Assembly (NCBI GenBank): GCA_016987375.1
Contig: PJRA01000274.1
Span: 283,739-347,738, forward strand
Source of the DNA: Brachionus koreanus
Lineage: Eukaryota; Rotifera; Eurotatoria; Ploima; Brachionidae
DNA: 64,000 nt
Direction of reading: 5' to 3'
Under the pieces are notes generated by a model. That model was not told where the DNA came from. It did not search any database and was given only the letters and a program-made list of their open reading frames with translations. The stretch's first letter is position 1. The number at the start of each line of letters is the position of its first letter. Positions 49,605 through 60,822 of the stretch are shown here, piece by piece. The position numbers and the translations under genes were made by a program.

Positions 49605-50897
49605 ATGTCTACCCGTGTTATTCAAGTAACTAATGTTCCCACCAGTGTTACTAGGGAACAGTTTAGAGCTTTGTTTTCCAATTTAGGTCGAATTGATGAC
49701 ATTGTAATATATCCAGAATCTGAATCAAAATCTTCAAATGTAGCGGCCAAAGTTGGTTATGTTAAATTTTCGAGCAGCGAAACAGCTCAAGCTGCTCTTA
49801 ATTTGACTAGCACGGTTTACATTGATCGACCACTTGTGATTAGTCTTGTAAGACCGAGCAGCTCATCATCCAGTGCTCGGATACCTGATGAATCAAGTGC
49901 ATTAAAATTTTGTCCATCAATTAACACCAATATTGTTATGTTGCCTAATGGTCCAACATGGTCTCACAAGGTAATTAATCGAAAAATAACTGTACCAACC
50001 AAAGATGACAAGCCAGCAAAAACTTACATTGAAACAAAAGATATGAATTTGACTGACAGATCATTGCCTGAGTACCCAAACTTACCAGGTACTACCGATC
50101 CGGCTAAAATTGATCAAATACGACGCACCGTATTTATATCAAACTTAGATCCAAGAGTGAGTTTGGCAAATGTATATGATTTTTTCTCTCAAATTGGTGA
50201 AATAAAATACATTCGAATGACAAAAAGTATAAAAAATGTTGAATATGAAAATACTGGAAAATCGAGTGACGCAATTAAACCAAATGAAGGAGTTGATTTG
50301 GAGTCTGACTCGTTGGGTGCATTTATTGAATTTAGCGAACAACCATCTGTAGTCAAAGCTTTGTGTCTAAATGGATTTAAATTTGCTGATAGACAAATAA
50401 AAGTTAATCACAGCACTCAGACTATTCAAATTCCAGAAAACAAAAAGCAGCAAATTTGTGTTGACGATATTAAAAAAGAAAAAACATCAAATAAGACTGA
50501 AAATCATAAAAGTAGGCACGGCAAGCGAGAGAAAAATGGTTCAATTTCTGATAATTCAACTAAGTCTACGGACGAGGCTGATTCGGCAGTAGAGTCATCA
50601 CCACCAAAAAAACAAAGAAAATCGTCAAGATCGAGATCAAATTCCAAATCGAAATCAAAATCATCAAGAAGGTCGCGTTCAAAAGAAAAAGAAAGAAAAG
50701 AACGCGATCGAGACAAAAAGCGAGAGAGAGAAAGAGAAAAAAATAGACGATCACACTCGGGTTCAAGATCTAGCAATAAAAAAAGAAAAGATGATAAGGA
50801 TCGAGACAGGGAAAAGGATAAAAGCGAAAAAGATCGCTCGTCTAGTAATAAAAAAGAAAAAAAAGATAAAAGACGGTCTAGAGATAGGTCATCTTAA
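49605..50897 (+). CDS. SREK1: SREK1-type splicing regulator (two RRMs and RS/EK-rich tail)
   Basis: Splicing regulatory glutamine/lysine-rich protein 1 (SFRS12), a nuclear modulator of alternative splicing. Single 430-codon frame. RRM1 covers about residues 3-85 (VIQVTNVPTSVTREQFRALF; human VIQVTNLSPAVSTEQMRTLF), ending in VYIDRPLVI. A linker leads to DPAKIDQIRRTVFISNLDPR, which is the start of RRM2 (about 162-275). RRM2 carries an extra acidic loop of about 25 residues before LGAFIEFSEQ. From about 305 the tail is Arg/Ser/Lys/Glu-rich with SRSRSNSKSKSK and repeated RDRDK/REREK. No intron is visible in the coding part. Identity is secure from the RRM wording and the linker. Confidence 0.92.
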   Translation: MSTRVIQVTNVPTSVTREQFRALFSNLGRIDDIVIYPESESKSSNVAAKVGYVKFSSSETAQAALNLTSTVYIDRPLVISLVRPSSSSSSARIPDESSALKFCPSINTNIVMLPNGPTWSHKVINRKITVPTKDDKPAKTYIETKDMNLTDRSLPEYPNLPGTTDPAKIDQIRRTVFISNLDPRVSLANVYDFFSQIGEIKYIRMTKSIKNVEYENTGKSSDAIKPNEGVDLESDSLGAFIEFSEQPSVVKALCLNGFKFADRQIKVNHSTQTIQIPENKKQQICVDDIKKEKTSNKTENHKSRHGKREKNGSISDNSTKSTDEADSAVESSPPKKQRKSSRSRSNSKSKSKSSRRSRSKEKERKERDRDKKREREREKNRRSHSGSRSSNKKRKDDKDRDREKDKSEKDRSSSNKKEKKDKRRSRDRSS

Positions 50898-51499
50898 ATT
50901 ATTTTTTCAATTAAATTTAAATTGTATTTAAATTCTAATTCTAAGAGCAAAATAAAACAATGTAAATAATTTTTTTTTTCATTTTTATTTGAATAAAATT
51001 AATAAATTAAATAAATGCACTTTTACCTTTTTACTGAGTAAATTTAACTTTGTGCTTTTAATTAATTTCAATATATTAAGAATATTTTTTTCCTTATTCA
51101 TTTCTTGTGGAGCATAGGATCATTACTTTTGATTTACATTTACTCTTCCTAGCTAATGTCGCCGTCGTGGTGTCAATTGAAGGACTTTTTTTGGTAAGGT
51201 TCAGCTAATTGAAAAATGGACCTTTTTCGCTAATTATGTATTTTTGTATGAAGTTAACATTTTTATAAATATAACCTCTTTATCTCATTCCATTTCAAAA
51301 TTATACTGTTTTTGATATTTTTGACTAAAAATTGAATTTCAAAAAATAACGCAAAATCATAACTATTTGAATTGAATTTTTTTCACGATCTAAATTAGCG
51401 TTTTTGTAAGCTTTAAAAAAATATGCTACTTTAATTTTTTAAAAATTTCAATATTTGTTAAAAATAATTTTTTTAATTTAAAATTCTTCTGTGTTCAAT

Positions 51500-51725
51500 T
51501 TCATTTGATTTTGCTTTTTTTCAAAAAAATTTTGCTAAGATTTCTATATGTTTTTTTATTATGATATGCTATCTTCCAAAATCTTCTCCAAAGTTTAAAA
51601 TTCATTTCAGTTTTTTCAAATTCCTTTCTTGAATCTAAAATAAGACTTGGGTCAAAAGTTTGATCGTTTCGTTTCCGCCAATAGTTTTTAGAAAAACACC
51701 ATACTTTTTCAATAGGATTCATTTC
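51500..51725 (-). mobile_element. Possible Tc1/IS630-type transposase C-terminal fragment
   Basis: Minus-strand frame of about 73 codons starting near EMNPIEKVWCFSKNYWRKRN, which resembles the NPIEkvW block around the third catalytic acidic residue of DDE transposases. No DNA-binding part or inverted repeats were found, so only a short remnant is proposed. Confidence 0.45.
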
Positions 51726-51849
51726 AAATGATATTTTGGATGTAAGTGATATGTTTTTTTTTCTTTCATTTTAAGTACATGTCCAAAACATCGCAATCTA
51801 TAGTTCTTAATGCATTGGCCTAATGAATGGCTTTGAATTTGTTTTTTTG

Positions 51850-51985
51850 TATAGGTCAACCTTCGGCAATGTCTCAGGCCAGTGTATCACAAGAATCCTC
51901 TATAGGCTTCCAGTGTGGAAGGTATTCAGATTTCTTTTGCCAGATTCCCACATCCCCCAACATTCACTTGCTGAAGCAACCTGAA
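51850..51985 (-). other. GC-richer block, possible decayed coding sequence
   Basis: Minus-strand reading with one stop gives ASASECWGMWESGKRNLNTF followed by HTGSL and ILVIHWPETLPKVD, which looks like formerly coding DNA. I do not recognise the family. Confidence 0.3.
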
Positions 51986-53713
51986 ATACATACAAAATAA
52001 AGTTTGTTTGCTTTATTTTTTCTCATGATTACAAGAAAGTAAAAGGTTAAGAATGGTGCAAAAATTGTCATTGAGGCTAGACTTGAAGAGGTCTTAGAAT
52101 TTATTTTTGAATTTATTAAACTTAAACTGCCTTTTTAAGTTTCGATGACTATATCTGGCACACTATTCTTGGACAACTCTGTTAAAGTCACATCGAAATT
52201 ATTCGTCACTGAAATTCAAATTGAAATCTTTAAAATAAAAACAATGTTCGTACGAAAACCAAGATTCGCAAAAGTAATTTTTTCAATGAACGTCTCATAG
52301 GCGATGTAAAAAAAATTTAAAATAAAATAAATTAAAAATTAAGGCAAAAGCTTCTTTTCTTTCTTCTTTTCAAAATATTTTTTTTCTCTTTTTTCCACTT
52401 AACTGTTATTTGATTCAATTTTGTCATTTGAGTAGCTGAATCGATCTAGAAGATACAACTAAGTCGAATTAGAGGAACAATAGACAAATCCAATTCGTTA
52501 TATAATCAAATTCAAGTCTTAATGGATTATTGATAAGTCTAATTTTTCGTTTGATATTATTTAAATTTTAAAATTAGAAATTTTGCTTGCTGACTATTTA
52601 TTTAGGATACCTGAAAAATGCACACTCTCCATGCAGCTTTTCTATAGAAAAAATTTTATTTTTAAAAAATGCAAAAAAGTTAAAAATAAAGTATAAGCCA
52701 AAAAATTTATTTTTTTTAGCACTAATTTTCAATTTTATTTAGTATCAGTCAAATAAGTTGAACGCTTGTTTAGAGAACGAGAATGTTTTTTAGTAGATTA
52801 TAAAAGTTTATTTGGTTCTAAATTATTGAAAAAAAAATAAAAATTTTAGTGCTTCTGCTATAAAGTAGAATTTGAAAACCTCAGAATTTATACATTTGAA
52901 TTTTATTATAATTTTTCTTGTAGAAATAAATCTAAAAAAAATTTATCAAGTCTTCTATGAGTACACTCAAAAACATAAGTATTGAAGGCTGGTGAAGAGA
53001 AACAATATAACGAATAATTTCTAAGGATTCAATTTTTAAAAAGTAGGATTACATAACTCTATTTAAATAAATAAATAAATTCATGTTTTTGCTAAAAGAA
53101 TAGAATTTTTTATTCAGAAATTTTCAAAATCAAAAAGAATTCAAAAAAATTTTATAATTTTCAATTCTAAATCATGACCAAAAACTAGTAACTTAAGTAA
53201 ATAAATGAGAATTAATTGAATTGATTTTTGAATATTTATCTTTAAATAATGTCAAAATAATTTTTTTATCAAATTGTTTTTCATATTTTATTACAATAAG
53301 GTTAATATTTGTAAGTTATAAAAAAATTCGAAAATTTTTTAATATATCTTAAAGAATAGCTGAAAGAATTTCAAATGATTTTAACATTTAAATAAATTTT
53401 CTTATCTGAAAATTCATAATAATTTTTATTTATTCTTTAGAGATTAGAATTAAAAGAAAATAGATTTTAAACTAATGTATATACTAAAAGATTATTTTAT
53501 ACACAATAGAATATTAAGCTGTTTTAATATAAAAAAGCTTTTGAATTTAAACAAATTATAGATATTTGATTTTATTGAAAAAATAAATTTTAAACTCTAA
53601 TATATATAAATTCAAGCCAAAATACGAAAAATTAATTTAATTCTAAATGCCCTTTAAAGTTTTATGATTGACTGTTATAAACTAAATATTTAAAATAAAT
53701 CAAGCTAGATTTC

Positions 53714-54877
53714 TTATACACAACTAGTACAAATAGCTCCATTTTCACTTTCACCTTTGTAAAACGACTCACTTGATGAAATTACTCGTCCACACTTTTC
53801 ACATTTAAAACATTCCTTGTGAAAATATTTATCCTCAAAGACCAAATTTGGCTGATTGGGAGAAATTATCTGGTGACAAAATGAACAATTTTTTCCCTCT
53901 TTTTTTGTAAAACACACAACACAATACGGGTTGTCATGTTTATCCATAAATATACTCTGTCCAGCCAGCCTACATGAGCACATGTGACACACCAAACAAT
54001 AATCATGGTATTCTCTATTCTTAAAAGTAACAACTGTGTCCAAAATAGGTTGTGCACATTTTGCACATCTTGAGGCGCTTTCGACTAAGTTACGGCTGTG
54101 ACAAGTGCGGCAAATTGGATTCCCATTATTTTTAAAAAAAGATTTTTCCTTGAACTCTTCATTACATTGCCAACACACAAAGCATTTAGTGTGATATTTT
54201 TTATCGTTATAAACAGTGATGGTTCCCACTAAATCCTGATTGCATTTGGCACATTTTTCTGACTCTTCTTTGACTGGCGGCTTAGGTCTCTCTCGTTGAA
54301 CTGCCGGTAAACTTTGAACATTCGGCTTTGAAGTTTTATCGTTCAATGTTACGTTCACATTTGATTGAAAACGATTAGCTAGTTTATCTACTTCATTTAC
54401 GTTAGGCTTTTCTTCTTGAAAAGGTGGTGGATTATCTTTTGGAATCGGTGGTGGCGCTCTATTAACCAATGATTCGTCATTATCCATAAATTTTTCATAG
54501 TCCATGTCGTATTTGTCGTAGCAGCTTTCGCACAGAAATCTTCCATTTTCTAAATCATAGAAATCGGCACCAATCGGTTTGCGACATGGACCAGCACACA
54601 CAAAGCATTCATTGTGAAAAAATAAATCATCGGTTATTTTCTTGTATGAAACGCCAGGGCTGAAAATTTTGTTGCATTTATTGCACTTTGGTGCCACTTT
54701 GGCATTACAGTCTTCACATGTCAAAGAACCATTTTTTTCCTTAATAAACTGACGACCACTCACTGACTGATTGCACATGCTACATCTCAAGCACTCCGGA
54801 TGAAAATAGTTGTTTTCATATGTGGCTATTGGTGACGGAGGCTCAATAGCTTTTGAACACTTTTTACAGTAATGCAT
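53714..54877 (-). CDS. Five-LIM-domain protein (2+3 arrangement), FHL-like
   Basis: Single 387-codon frame, cytoskeletal/adaptor type. Five zinc-binding LIM domains are visible by their Cys/His spacing: LIM1 at 4-57, LIM2 at 65-119, LIM3 at 209-259, LIM4 at 271-322 and LIM5 at 331-386. LIM1 and LIM2 are followed by a linker of about 90 residues with proline clusters (APPPIPKDNPPPF, RERPKPPVK), then LIM3-LIM5 with short spacers. FHL proteins have a half LIM plus four contiguous LIM domains without such a linker, and paxillin has four at the C-terminus, so it is not a standard member of either. The proline stretches could bind SH3 or EVH1 domains. No intron is present. The stop follows directly on the last zinc cysteine (CTSCV). 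Domain call firm, orthology open. Confidence 0.88.
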   Translation of the reverse strand: MHYCKKCSKAIEPPSPIATYENNYFHPECLRCSMCNQSVSGRQFIKEKNGSLTCEDCNAKVAPKCNKCNKIFSPGVSYKKITDDLFFHNECFVCAGPCRKPIGADFYDLENGRFLCESCYDKYDMDYEKFMDNDESLVNRAPPPIPKDNPPPFQEEKPNVNEVDKLANRFQSNVNVTLNDKTSKPNVQSLPAVQRERPKPPVKEESEKCAKCNQDLVGTITVYNDKKYHTKCFVCWQCNEEFKEKSFFKNNGNPICRTCHSRNLVESASRCAKCAQPILDTVVTFKNREYHDYCLVCHMCSCRLAGQSIFMDKHDNPYCVVCFTKKEGKNCSFCHQIISPNQPNLVFEDKYFHKECFKCEKCGRVISSSESFYKGESENGAICTSCV

Positions 54878-57751
54878 TTTCGAGCTTTGTTTTTAGTTTA
54901 TAAAAATAGTTATGTTTATCTTAAATACCAAAATTAAGTGTGTAGATAAACAGCTAAGCATAATTTAGGTGAAGCTTGGCGTTAACCAGATTACTTATAT
55001 TTCTGGGCTAGGAAAACTTGTAAGCTAATTGAGTCGGAAAAATAATTTAAACTATTAAATTTTTTTTATAATAATTTATTTTTATTATTCGATTGTTTGA
55101 AAAAAAAATACTAAATGCAATTCTATTCTAGAATAGAGATAATTTTCTACGCAAATAAGATAAAAGCTAACAAGATATTGCCTTAATGATCACAAAATCG
55201 AGCAAATAAACTTACATAATGGAGCAATCGTGCCGATTTATCTAACATTATTACTGGCACTGTTGAATTATTTTAATGCTTCTTAGACAATTCTTTCCTT
55301 ATGTTTCTAAACTCTAGTACTAACATCAGCATTATAATCCCTATTTATTTCAAGTAATAAATCATTACTCCTTTCATATCTCTCAAGTACCGATTACACC
55401 AAGGATTAGAATCTAATTATACCGAAACAAATTAATCAGTAAACTTATGCCAAAGATTCTTCTGGCATTTATTTTTAATTAACCGAAAGAAAAAAACTAA
55501 TTTCTTGTTCTATTTTAATTTGAACAATTTTAGACAAAATGTTCTCAAAATACTTGCTTGCTGAGATTTCGTTTTGTTCAATTTACTTTTGCTCAAAATT
55601 TATGTGTCCTAAATTAAAATTATGCTCATATTTCATAATCCAAATTCATGCATGTTTTTAGCCTATTTTTATTGTACTCCATTACAATATTAATTTAAAA
55701 TTTTTAAATAAATAATTAAATTTTTAATCTTTTATTTTCTAATCTTGTTCGGATCCTAAAGTTTAATTTGATTTAGCAACAAAAAAAATTATTTGCTTGA
55801 AAACTTATTCTTATTTGTACAAAAGAAAAAAAGTTACGCAATTTTTGATAAAATTAATAAATAAATTATTGATAAAGAGAAAAATTTGATGAAATTATTT
55901 CAAATTTTTTATTTTTTCCTACAAGCAAGACAACACACAAATTATAGTTCGAAAAAAAGTGCAAAAATTTTCATTTTTATAAGCATACTCAATTTTATCT
56001 TATCTTCACAAATAAATAGCATTCACCTACTAAATATTAAAAAAAATAGGATGAAATTTAATGAATAACTGTTCGAATCTATTATCAGAAAACCTATTTT
56101 AATATTCCATTATCATTTTAAATATTTTACTAATTTTCAAATGATAATTTTTACGACAACACTTGCTACCTTTACAGGTTTTTATCTAGTTTATTCAAAT
56201 TTTGATATTTCGAAAATTTTATTTTGGAAAGTTTGTTGATTCTAAATTCTATTAAAACTTTAATTTTTGCCAAATATTCAATTAAAATGCTCTTATTTAA
56301 AATCTCGTCTAATGTTTATCGTGTGTATATTAACATTTTGTGTATAATTAAAATTTCATGGAAAAAAACTCAAATATGAGATTAAGACTATTAAGAATCT
56401 AAATGACATATGCAAAAATAGTAAAAAATTAAATAAAAAAATTGAATTTAAATTTTAAGTTTGTTGTAGTTTTTGTTACTTTATACAAATATGTATCTTG
56501 TCGTGAGTTTTGGTTAATTAATCTGCATTTTTCTCAATATTAATCTTTTAATGCAATTAAATGTCATAGACAAAGGCTTAAGTTTTTTTTTCATTAAACT
56601 CAATCAAATAAATCGTGAATAATTAATAATCCATTTAACCTTGAATAAATATTCTTCAAATTGAAGTGTATACACTTTGAAATTTAACTTTGAACACTTG
56701 ATCATTAGGAAAAAAATTTAATTTAATTTAATCCGAAACTGTAAATTTACAATTTTTTATAATCATCTTATGATGAGCCTAATTTTTAAGAATTAATTGA
56801 TCTGATTCTTTTGATCTTATAGTTTCTAGTATAAGATTAATAAGATTAAAAAAGAAATCATAAAAAAGATTGTTAATGATATCTTAATTTTTATGAAAAT
56901 TTAACTCAGATATGCTAAAGTAATTAATTAAAGAAAAAATTTTTATGCTTAAAAAATTTAAATTTTTCATGTAATTTTTAAATTATTTGAATTTAAAAAA
57001 AACATAAAATTATAAGATTAATTGAAATCTTTCAGTTGAATATTTTTTAAATTACTTGATATTTTTATATATATGAATAAATTTTTTTATACACCATTTC
57101 TAAACTCTCTTATTTTGAATCAAATTTTATTCAATTCTTAACTAAAGATATATATATCCATTTTGAGAGACGTATCAATTTTCAAATTTAATCAAACGAT
57201 TTAAACTAGTTAATGAATAAAACAAAAAAGAACAAATCAAAGTGATGCCTCAATCTAATACAAAGCCATCTTAAGCAATTAAAGTTTTTATTAAACACCT
57301 ATCGTTTTTGTTCTACAATAAAAACAATTTATTTGTTGAATAATGTTTGAACGCATCTCAATCAGCTAGAAATTTATTTATTTTTAAGCAAAACAAAGTT
57401 TTAAAATAAATCTTAAAAACTATAAATTTACATCATTTATATCATAGCCAATAAAACTTGTTTTGAACAAACGCTACTTTTCTATTAATCTCAAATACTC
57501 TGATTTTAATTGAACAACTTTTTAACATTATCACCGATATTTTGTTTTTATTTTAATTAGAAAATTTATCATTTAATATAATTTACATGATGAAAAATAA
57601 ATATGCAAATATTTTTTATTATTTTTTTCCAAAAAAAACTTTATTTAAATATTTATAAATTGTTTTTTTTTTTAAATATTATTTAGCTGTCAAGCTTTCC
57701 CTAAAATAAAACTAACTATAAATTAATATTAAAATAAAACATTAAGATATT
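54878..57751. other. Gene-poor spacer
   Basis: About 2.9 kb of AT-rich sequence between the LIM gene start and the ERGIC1 stop. I see no exon, element or ordered repeat; a short plus-strand frame at 55886-56068 has no recognisable content. Confidence 0.55.
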
Positions 57752-58960
57752 CTAGCCAAGCTTTCCCATTTGGTGTTTTTTGAATACTTCAGACGCAGTG
57801 AATATCATAGAATCAATAATGCCAGAAACTGTAAATGCTCCGCCTACAATGGCGCATATTGTGGTCAAAAATGTATAGAACGGTTTTCTTTTTTCGGTAT
57901 ATTTCACTGTAATTGGGTTCAAATCATACCTGAACCAGATGGTTGGAGGAACTCGAAACCCTCCATGTGCATATGGAACATACTCCTAGATAAGATAGGC
58001 AATCATTTTAGAAAAGTAGTAATTTTTCAAAAAAATTGACTTACTCTGTGAGCATAAGTGAATTGATATGGATAAACTTGTTTACCCTGTAGATTTTCAT
58101 AGATAGTTGGAACAATTTTCATTATATAATCATGAGATGCAATTTCTAAAATTAATTTTAATTATATTTAAAGTTAAATAAAAAATAAAATACTCTCAAT
58201 AGATTGCTGTTCATTTCCGTTTAATGATGCAAAAGATGAGTCTGGAATTGAATTTAAATGGGCTACATGTTCTCCAAAAGTTAAATCATTTATCTTATGG
58301 CTCATGTTAGGATCTTCAGGCTGCTCTGCTGATCCATGTGTGGATATGTGAAAATTCCCAGGAACTTTGTTTACTTTAAAAGTTACTTTCATTCGACAAC
58401 CTGATAAAAAATCTTAAAATTTTATTCCAATGGAGTTTGTATTTACCCTCATCATTATTGATATCAGTCTTAATAGCATTGTCAATAAGCCCGACCTCAT
58501 GTCTTCCCAAATCATCTTGTATGTCAAGTCCTAAGTCTAATAAAATTATATGTTTTGTTATTTTTTTAGATATACATCTTAACTAAAAGAAAAAAGTTAC
58601 ATTTGCATTTTATTTTGAATACAGAAACGTCCAATGTGACGGGTATTCTTCCGTCATCTGAGCTTTTTTTTTCTGAATTGTGAACAAATAGTTGACTTTG
58701 ACTTAACAAAAATTCAAAAATAATAAAAGATAAAAAAAATAATTTACACTTCAGGCAAAATGAATCCGACAAATTCAGAAAACATTAAAAAAAGAATGAA
58801 AAGAATGCAAATAATGGATATAGTTGCTCCAGTCTTGGTCGGCTGAGTGAGATCCTTTGGGATTTTGCGATATATGTCAAATCTTAAACATTTAATTAAA
58901 GTTTGATTTTTCATAGATCATGTATTCAAATTTTAAGAACCTTCTTATATCAAACTGCAT
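57752..58960 (-). CDS. ERGIC1: ERGIC1 (ER-Golgi intermediate compartment protein 1, ERGIC-32)
   Basis: Membrane cargo-receptor-like protein cycling between ER and Golgi. Exons (minus): 58941-58960, 58748-58882, 58601-58701, 58447-58536, 58194-58400, 58045-58145, 57752-57985; 295 residues (human 290). The N-terminus MQFDIRRFDIYRKIPKDLTQ matches human MPFDFRRFDIYRKVPKDLTQ. The first membrane segment is in exon 2 (SIICILFILFLMFSEFVGFI). GLDIQDDLGRHEVG, FKVNKVPGNFHISTHGSAEQ and DYIMKIVPTIYE follow in the lumenal part. The second membrane segment is in the last exon (TTICAIVGGAFTVSGIIDSM), before FKKHQMGKLG. All phases close. Introns are 48-59 bases except one of 64. It is divergent from SLC37A3, 1.9 kb away. 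Confidence 0.96.
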
Positions 58961-60822
58961 TTTTTTGGTTTTGTCCGTCCAGGGTCTCAAATTTATTTCT
59001 TTGAGATAGTAATGACGTCAAATAAAGAAGTTTTGATCGACAGTTACTATAAGTATTGAATATATTTAATGCAAAATAATTGGTTGAAACATAAATTAAT
59101 ACATTAACTAGTTTTTTTAACAGTGTATTCATTTAAATTCATGGTATGATACGTGGCTTGTTCATATTGAAATTTTTTTGATGATAAATGATAAAAAATA
59201 TATTTAAATATTCTAAATTGCTTCAATTAACTTGAGCTTGTGGTGCAAATTCATTTAAAAAGCAAATTTATTGCTAGAAATAAATAGAAAAATGGAGTTA
59301 AAAATCTAATTTTATTCTGAAAAAATAAAAATTTCAATATCTTAATTATCTATTTAAAGGCTCTATTTAATTTTTTTTTAAAGTTTCTAAATACACCTTT
59401 TAAAATTATCACACCTTATATGAGGTCTGTATGCAGTTAACTCGAAACGTTTTTCATAATTTTAAATATCAAATTTTTAATCAAATAGTCAAAATAGTTC
59501 CTAAATAATTAGAAAAAGGTAGGTTTGAAACAATCGCATAATTTGAATTAATGAAAGTTTAAATATTTGATCTTAACTTCCATTTTGTTGTAAATACCTT
59601 CTTTTTTTGGTCAACTGGTCGCTTTTGTTTGAACAAATCACTTTTAGTGAATATATTTACTGGTGTCCACTTGCCACATGTGACATGTCAAATTTCAAAT
59701 GTTTGAATTAAATATTTGTATAGATATCTAATTTTTTTTTAAGATTATTATGATAAAGATGAGGAAGATGTCGAATACTATCTGGTTGGTAATGACGAGG
59801 CATCTAGACAATACATTTTCTTTTGTTCAGGCAGCCATGTAGATGAAACTAAGCCAAAAAAAAAACAGTCAGTAATCATTTGAAAAGTGTTTAAAATGCC
59901 TATTAAATTGTTGGCTTAATAGTAATCAGCGTTGTTTTAAAATAAATGAGAAAATTCGAACCGTTGTCTCAAACCTACTTTCAATAATTTCTACTTTTTA
60001 TAATCAAAGAAAAGCTTGACTTGAATTTTGAAAAAATTTTTCCTTTATATTTTTTTTTTTAACCAAAAATTGAAGAGTTTTTAATAATAAAAGATAAAAT
60101 GATACTTGAAAAAAAAAAAGTTTGATTATAATTTTTTTTTGAAGACTTACGATTTTTTCATCAATTTGCATCTTTTATCAAATATACTCTTATAATTTCA
60201 AAATTTCAAATAATAAAAATTAATTTTAAAAATTATCTATCAAAAAAACTAAATAAACATGGTATTTTTTTGTTTATGACTGAACAAAAATAATTTAGTC
60301 TAATTTTATATTATTTTAAAATAAATTTCAACAGACCGGTCCCATAAACCGGTTTCTCATCTCTACACATGTCTAAGAATTGTAATAATATTTCAAAATA
60401 AAATTTTAAAGAAAAAAAATGTAACAAAATAAGCACTTTATTAAAAGAAAAATATTCAAAGACAGTTTTTGTCAAGAAGAAAATGCAATCTTGATTATAA
60501 ACTAACCCCGCCTTTATAATTAATTTTTTTCTAAAATTTGGAAAGCTGATTGAACAAAATTGGTCAAAAATTTAGGCTTATTTTCTTTTTATTTTTGAAA
60601 AATAAGCAAATGCTTAATCTTATCTGTCTTGAATATAAGCCCAATAATTTTTGCTACAAATATTAATTTATGATAAATAATTAAATCATGTGATTTGAAT
60701 ATGCTTAAAGAAAAATAAAAATAACTAATATCACTACCAGAAAAGGAGTTTCGAAACATATGCATATTTCATTTTCAATTTTGGTCAAAAAATTATTTTT
60801 TTGATAAATTTTAAATTCGAAA
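58961..60822. other. Region between ERGIC1 and SLC37A3
   Basis: About 1.9 kb between divergent genes. It contains one exon-like segment at 59744-59883 (listed separately). The rest is AT-rich without recognisable content and should hold both promoters. Confidence 0.5.
59744..59883 (+). other. Orphan exon-like segment
   Basis: A pyrimidine-rich acceptor (aattttttttttaag) is followed by an open frame with clearly protein-like composition: DYYDKDEEDVEYYLVGNDEA, then SRQYIFFCSGSHVDETK and a lysine run before TGA at 59881. I recognise no family and no partner exons upstream. It may be the terminal exon of an unrecognised small gene, a pseudogene piece or a chance frame. Confidence 0.3.

Larger units (their letters stand above)
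50898..53713. other. Gene-poor spacer with transposon debris
   Basis: About 2.8 kb. GC-richer blocks at about 51110-51200, 51500-51725 and 51850-51985 contrast with AT-rich flanks and are probably old transposon pieces; the second is listed separately. The rest (52.0-53.7 kb) shows nothing recognisable. Confidence 0.5.

Noticed and set aside
50504..50776. Minus-strand frames rich in Leu/Phe/Ser/Asp
   Set aside because: Antisense of the RS/EK-rich tail of SREK1; the composition follows from the repetitive codons.
57770..58039. Open frame on the plus strand
   Set aside because: It is antisense to the last exon of ERGIC1, whose family match and splice phases are unambiguous.
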